DNA from: Candidatus Eiseniibacteriota bacterium
Lineage (GTDB): Bacteria; Eisenbacteria; RBG-16-71-46; CAIMUX01
Length of the DNA: 53,277 nt
Assembly (NCBI GenBank): GCA_903844735.1
Contig: CAIMUX010000061.1
Location: forward strand, 1 to 53,277
Direction: 5' to 3'
How positions within the stretch are numbered: position 1 is the stretch's first letter; each line of letters starts with the position of its first letter. A program made the translations under genes and the position numbers. Shown here piece by piece: positions 51,001 through 53,277 of this stretch. The notes under the pieces were generated by a model. That model had not been told where the DNA came from and made no database searches. It was given only the letters and a program-made list of their open reading frames with translations.

Positions 51001-51805
51001 GATCCCCGTCGCGAGGACCTACCTCAACCCCGCGGGGATGTGGTATTTCGAGAGCCTGCTGACCCAGCTCGCGATCGCCCAATGCGACTACCCCCTGGCC
51101 CGCCGCCACGGACTCCTCGCACTCGACCACGGCCGAAGATCCCCCTATCCGATGCGCGCATTCACTTCCGAATGCGCGTTGGCTACTGTCGCCTTGGCAG
51201 AAGGGGAATTCGAGGAGTCCTGGTCCTTCCTTGGCGCGGCACTCGCGCGCGCGCGAAGCGTGGGTTGGCGGGTACAAGCCGCCAACGTTCTCGCCCAACA
51301 GGCCGATCTTGCACTGGAACGCGGACAGATCGTGGAGTCTCTCCGCGTCGCGCACGAATCGGTCGAGGCCTCGCGAAACCTGAACTCCAGCGAGGCTCTC
51401 CAGAGCTCTCTACCGACACTCGCGCGGGTCATGGCCGCCAGCGGCGCCCGCGGGGAAGCCTGCGCGGCCCAGCTTGAACACCTTCGCCTCCTGCCCACCG
51501 ACCGTGTCATGCCGCTGTGCCAGGGCCTCGAGGCGCTGGCCGAGATGGCTGCCCGCCTGGACGAGCCGTCCCGGGCCGCCTGGGCCTGGGGCGCCGCGCA
51601 GGCGATCCGTGAACACAAAGGCCAGCCGCTCTCTCCCCATGATCGCCTCCGTCGTGAAGAGCATTGGATCCGCGCCCGCGACACTCTGGGTGCCGACGCC
51701 TTCGACGCCGCGTTCGAAGAGGGCCGCGCTCTGGATCCCCCGGTCGCTCGTGAACAAGCGGAGGCCTGGCTGCAAGCCGAGGCGGACAACGGCGCCGGGG
51801 GCTAG
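48074..51805 (+). CDS. Ser/Thr protein kinase fused to COG3903/AfsR-type P-loop ATPase and helical repeats
   Basis: 1243 aa. Kinase domain 7-275: GRGGMGVVY, K39, HRDLKPAN (D133), DFG (D151), SPEQ. A STAND-like NTPase follows: Walker A GTGGCGKT (328-335), Walker B LLVFDNCEHLL (416-426), ILATSREALG sensor, GLPLA-like DGIPLAIELAAAKV, and a winged-helix-like LDEDEQRLFRGLSVFAGGW. The C-terminal about 480 residues are TPR-like helices. No LuxR helix-turn-helix closes the protein, unlike the LAL/AfsR regulators with the same ATPase. No TM segment, so cytoplasmic. Gly/Gln insert between Walker A and B (GQEGVGQDTGGQDGSG) is low-complexity. Start ATG at 48074 with GGAGAG 7 nt upstream. Confidence 0.93.
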   Translation: MIIPLKIGRYPIIRELGRGGMGVVYLAEDPTLERVVAIKVLPAEVADSPIRLQRFEREAKLLASVSHPNIAMIHSLEREENGTAFLVLELVEGQSLRERLDDGTLPWREALMLGLQIVAALEAAHARGVVHRDLKPANVLVTPDEVVKLIDFGIGRREGDGGDDLAITRQGEMMGTPGYMSPEQVRGESIDRRTDIFTFGCLVYECLCGKKAFGGSMVEARVSAILGADPDWSALPADTPPVVRSLLERCLAKEPSARLQHIAEVRLALEALMFPTNPGLPQAVFSPAPPAGRPHNLPRRLTSFIGRERALQDVRVALEGSALLTLTGTGGCGKTRLALRVAEEMLPAFAGGAWLIELAGVTDPQLVESQVAVVLGVGQEGVGQDTGGQDGSGTKKGGAAPLRALLVYRLTADPTLLVFDNCEHLLGAVADLVSALLAACPDLRILATSREALGIPGEITWRLPSLELPIEEPALSAPVPGDAASKSPATRAASHPAHAAAESGAEARLSAIRGAESVCLFEERARSVVPSFRVETANAEAVARICRRLDGIPLAIELAAAKVRVLTCAEIEAKLSDRFRLLAGGGRGAMERQRTLRGAIDWSYGLLDEDEQRLFRGLSVFAGGWTLEAATAVCGDGCDELDVLDLLARLADKSLVQAEERNEATRHGMLETIREYGREECDRRGESAALRDHHLRFYLELAETAEPHFAYDLDEDPEPWFARLLLDRENFLAAFHWSEFAEGGTDLGLRISLAVRKLLWEKDEHTLVLAMDAELLRRGGGSPLLRAKFLRRAGWVLTYTDIPRAVSLLRESVALARDIGDSRELAIGLRHLAAIVPEAGFEESESSAYLAESLWISRTQGDRDGEARALEARGELLWRANRMEEGRAYLHEAAETYGELGKRGAQARLLGSLGWLAMKQDEDLDAARRYCLESRDLWARFGRSGYAKSAGRRGQLAIIETRAGRFSEARKLIEEAIPVARTYLNPAGMWYFESLLTQLAIAQCDYPLARRHGLLALDHGRRSPYPMRAFTSECALATVALAEGEFEESWSFLGAALARARSVGWRVQAANVLAQQADLALERGQIVESLRVAHESVEASRNLNSSEALQSSLPTLARVMAASGARGEACAAQLEHLRLLPTDRVMPLCQGLEALAEMAARLDEPSRAAWAWGAAQAIREHKGQPLSPHDRLRREEHWIRARDTLGADAFDAAFEEGRALDPPVAREQAEAWLQAEADNGAGG

Positions 51806-51822
51806 GAGCGTGTGTGTAGCGG

Positions 51823-51859
51823 TTCGTTCGTCTAGTCGGTGTACGACTAGGCGGACGGG
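51823..51859. terminator. Long hairpin between convergent kinase and propeller genes
   Basis: Arms 51823-51838 and 51844-51859 pair over 16 positions, four of them G-U wobbles on the + strand, with a 5-nt loop. The core CGTCTAGTCG/CGACTAGGCG is nearly perfect. It lies 18 nt after the kinase stop and about 90 nt beyond the propeller stop, the right place for a bidirectional terminator, although neither strand has a clear U-tract. Confidence 0.55.
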
Positions 51860-51950
51860 AAGGTCTTGGGGGAAGGCGGCGAAGTCGGAGGAACGACAGG
51901 AGACGGAGCTCTCGCGTTCCGGCTCCCTCGGCAGAGACTTTGGCCCTTGC

Positions 51951-53277
51951 TCAGAATCCTTCGATCAGCCACACGTTCGCGTCTGTAACCAGCTCGCCGA
52001 AGGCGAGGCGCTTTCCGTCGGGTGAGGGGACAGGAATCGCCAGCCAGTTCGGATCCTCAGTCGGGCGTCGAAGGAGATACTCAACCCGTCCATCCAGGTA
52101 AACCTTGAACAGCGTCTTCTGTTCGGAATCGGACCAGCCCGAGGCGTAAAGGGAGTGTCCGTCCGGAGCCCACCGGACATACTGATAGATATCGTTCTCG
52201 TGAGCGGCGATGTCCCGAATGCCGGCGGTTGCCATGTCGACCAGACGAACTCCCAGTCGGGATCCGGACCGATCGACGATCGCTGCTTGCGAACCGTCGG
52301 GAGACAGTGCCCATTTGGGATCTTCTCCGTCCTTGCATTCATAAGCCGCCAGGTGATCTCCGAGTCCGCGTTGGAGATCGAGCGCTCGGAATCGAAGCGA
52401 ATCGCCATCTCTACAGGCGTAGACACATCTCCCGTCGAGCCCCGACGAACAGTCGAAGGACGGATCGGTACTCATCGGGGCACGAAGGAGAGCACGTGCC
52501 AGCCCCCCTGCCAGGGGTATGAGACAAACATCGGAGGAGTCGGTCCTTGATGGGTGCCCGACAGAGCCCCTCGCGGACTGCTGATAGATGACCTCCGTGC
52601 CCGTGGGAGTGACCCGGGCTCCCCACCGCGACGCGGGCGGGTTGTCCACCAGCACCCTCGGCGCGGAGGACTCCATCCCCTGCACGAAGATGTCGTCGGA
52701 CCCATTGCGATCCGAGGTGAAGATGATGGCGTTTCCGTCTGCCGTCCAGGCGTTTGGTCGGTCATCCCGAGACGATTGCGTCAGGCGCTTCACCGGGCCG
52801 AGACCGTGACCTTCTCCGGGAAGCTCCGCGACAAAGATCTCGAGTTGGTGGAGCGTCTGGAGGGAGGCCAGTCGCCTGCCGTCACGGGATGCGCTCAAAT
52901 CGGCCGGGAAATGACTGTCTTCGAATGTGAAGATTCGATGAGGCTGCCTGGCGGGATGTCCTGTTATCGGATTGACTCTTATCCACCAGAGATCGACCGG
53001 ACTACGGCCGATCTGGTTTTCGCGGGTGGTCGCGTAGACAAGCCGACCGTCGTCCATCCAGAGCCAGGCGGACGGGCGGTATTCTCCGGCCAAGCTCATC
53101 GGAGAGAGAATCGTCACTCCCTCCCGACCCATCGTGTCGAAGCTCTTCGCGTGCGTGACATCCAGGCTGTCCCATAGAACATAGACCCACCGCGATCCAC
53201 TCGTGCCCCAGGGTCCGCTCAAGGTTTGCCCCCTGGGCTGCTGAGGGGTCGCGTACGAGCCAAGGGTCGTACCTAGG
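51951..53277 (-). CDS. TolB-like/PD40 beta-propeller protein, C-terminal part (5' end beyond the window)
   Basis: At least 442 codons; the frame remains open through the right edge, so the 5' end is missing and a TTG at 53222 should not be taken as the start. Repeated propeller blades carry PD40-like motifs: RPNAWTADGNAIIFTSDRNGSDDIFV, DPKWALSPDGSQAAIVDR, VRWAPDGHSLYASGWSD, PVPSPDGKRLAFGEL. Such propellers are often the C-terminal half of large bacterial Ser/Thr kinases or of exported TolB-like proteins. Its location opposite two kinases makes a kinase fusion plausible. Convergent with the kinase-ATPase gene. A decayed copy of its 3' end lies at 45496-45625. Confidence 0.85.
   Translation of the reverse strand, partial: LGTTLGSYATPQQPRGQTLSGPWGTSGSRWVYVLWDSLDVTHAKSFDTMGREGVTILSPMSLAGEYRPSAWLWMDDGRLVYATTRENQIGRSPVDLWWIRVNPITGHPARQPHRIFTFEDSHFPADLSASRDGRRLASLQTLHQLEIFVAELPGEGHGLGPVKRLTQSSRDDRPNAWTADGNAIIFTSDRNGSDDIFVQGMESSAPRVLVDNPPASRWGARVTPTGTEVIYQQSARGSVGHPSRTDSSDVCLIPLAGGLARALLRAPMSTDPSFDCSSGLDGRCVYACRDGDSLRFRALDLQRGLGDHLAAYECKDGEDPKWALSPDGSQAAIVDRSGSRLGVRLVDMATAGIRDIAAHENDIYQYVRWAPDGHSLYASGWSDSEQKTLFKVYLDGRVEYLLRRPTEDPNWLAIPVPSPDGKRLAFGELVTDANVWLIEGF

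Overview
The window is about 53 kb of high-GC DNA from a Gram-negative bacterium with an outer membrane: it encodes a TolC-type channel, an RND pump, an OmpA-like domain, Lol-type lipoproteins and a DUF5916 barrel. The mix of Hanks-type kinases with TolB-like propellers, an M14 peptidase ending in a FlgD-like/sorting-type Ig domain, and many small gene relics suggests an uncultured FCB-like or Eisenbacteria/Gemmatimonadota-like lineage. That placement is inference from gene content; there is no rRNA or other marker here. No tRNA, rRNA, CRISPR array or intact insertion sequence was found.

Layout. 0.26-3.1 kb (-): a PLP-dependent decarboxylase and a zinc alcohol dehydrogenase. 3.3-10.4 kb (-): a compact six-gene operon reading PspA/IM30-like protein, membrane-anchored SsuA/NMT1-like binding protein fused to an OmpA peptidoglycan-binding domain, ABC permease, ABC ATPase, a two-TM coiled-coil protein of unknown family, and a Ycf46-like AAA+ ATPase. 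This is the strongest candidate for an undescribed system: an ESCRT-III-superfamily protein, a classic AAA+ ATPase and an envelope-spanning ABC module in one transcription unit. 10.5-11.2 kb: two decayed defence genes, Vsr and AIPR, joined head to head. 11.9-13.4 kb (-): a hipBA toxin-antitoxin pair. 13.8-16.9 kb (+): a multi-PAS hybrid-sensor kinase. 16.9-18.0 kb (-): relics of an S9 peptidase and a CDF transporter. 18.3-23.6 kb (+): a DUF5916 outer-membrane protein and a GT39-like/TPR membrane protein. 23.6-27.8 kb (-): an ankyrin-metallo-beta-lactamase fusion and a LytS/LytTR two-component pair.

28.8-35.3 kb (-): a tolC-adaptor-RND-DUF2892-PII-like efflux operon. It diverges from an ArsR regulator (two cysteines) and a methyltransferase across a readable promoter/operator. 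36.9-43.2 kb: a lipoprotein, MscL, a response-regulator relic, an M14 peptidase, an ornithine cyclodeaminase-like enzyme and a metallophosphoesterase. 43.5-45.0 kb (+): a PepD-like dipeptidase. 45.9-51.8 kb (+): two Ser/Thr kinases, one receptor-like and one fused to a COG3903/AfsR-type ATPase. A TolB-like propeller gene converges on them and runs off the right edge; a decayed paralogue of its 3' end lies on the other side of the kinase pair.

A recurring theme is decay. At least six truncated or frameshifted gene pieces (Vsr, AIPR, S9, CDF, REC, propeller) sit in the gaps between intact genes. The window looks like a mosaic of complete operons separated by scars of older accessory genes.
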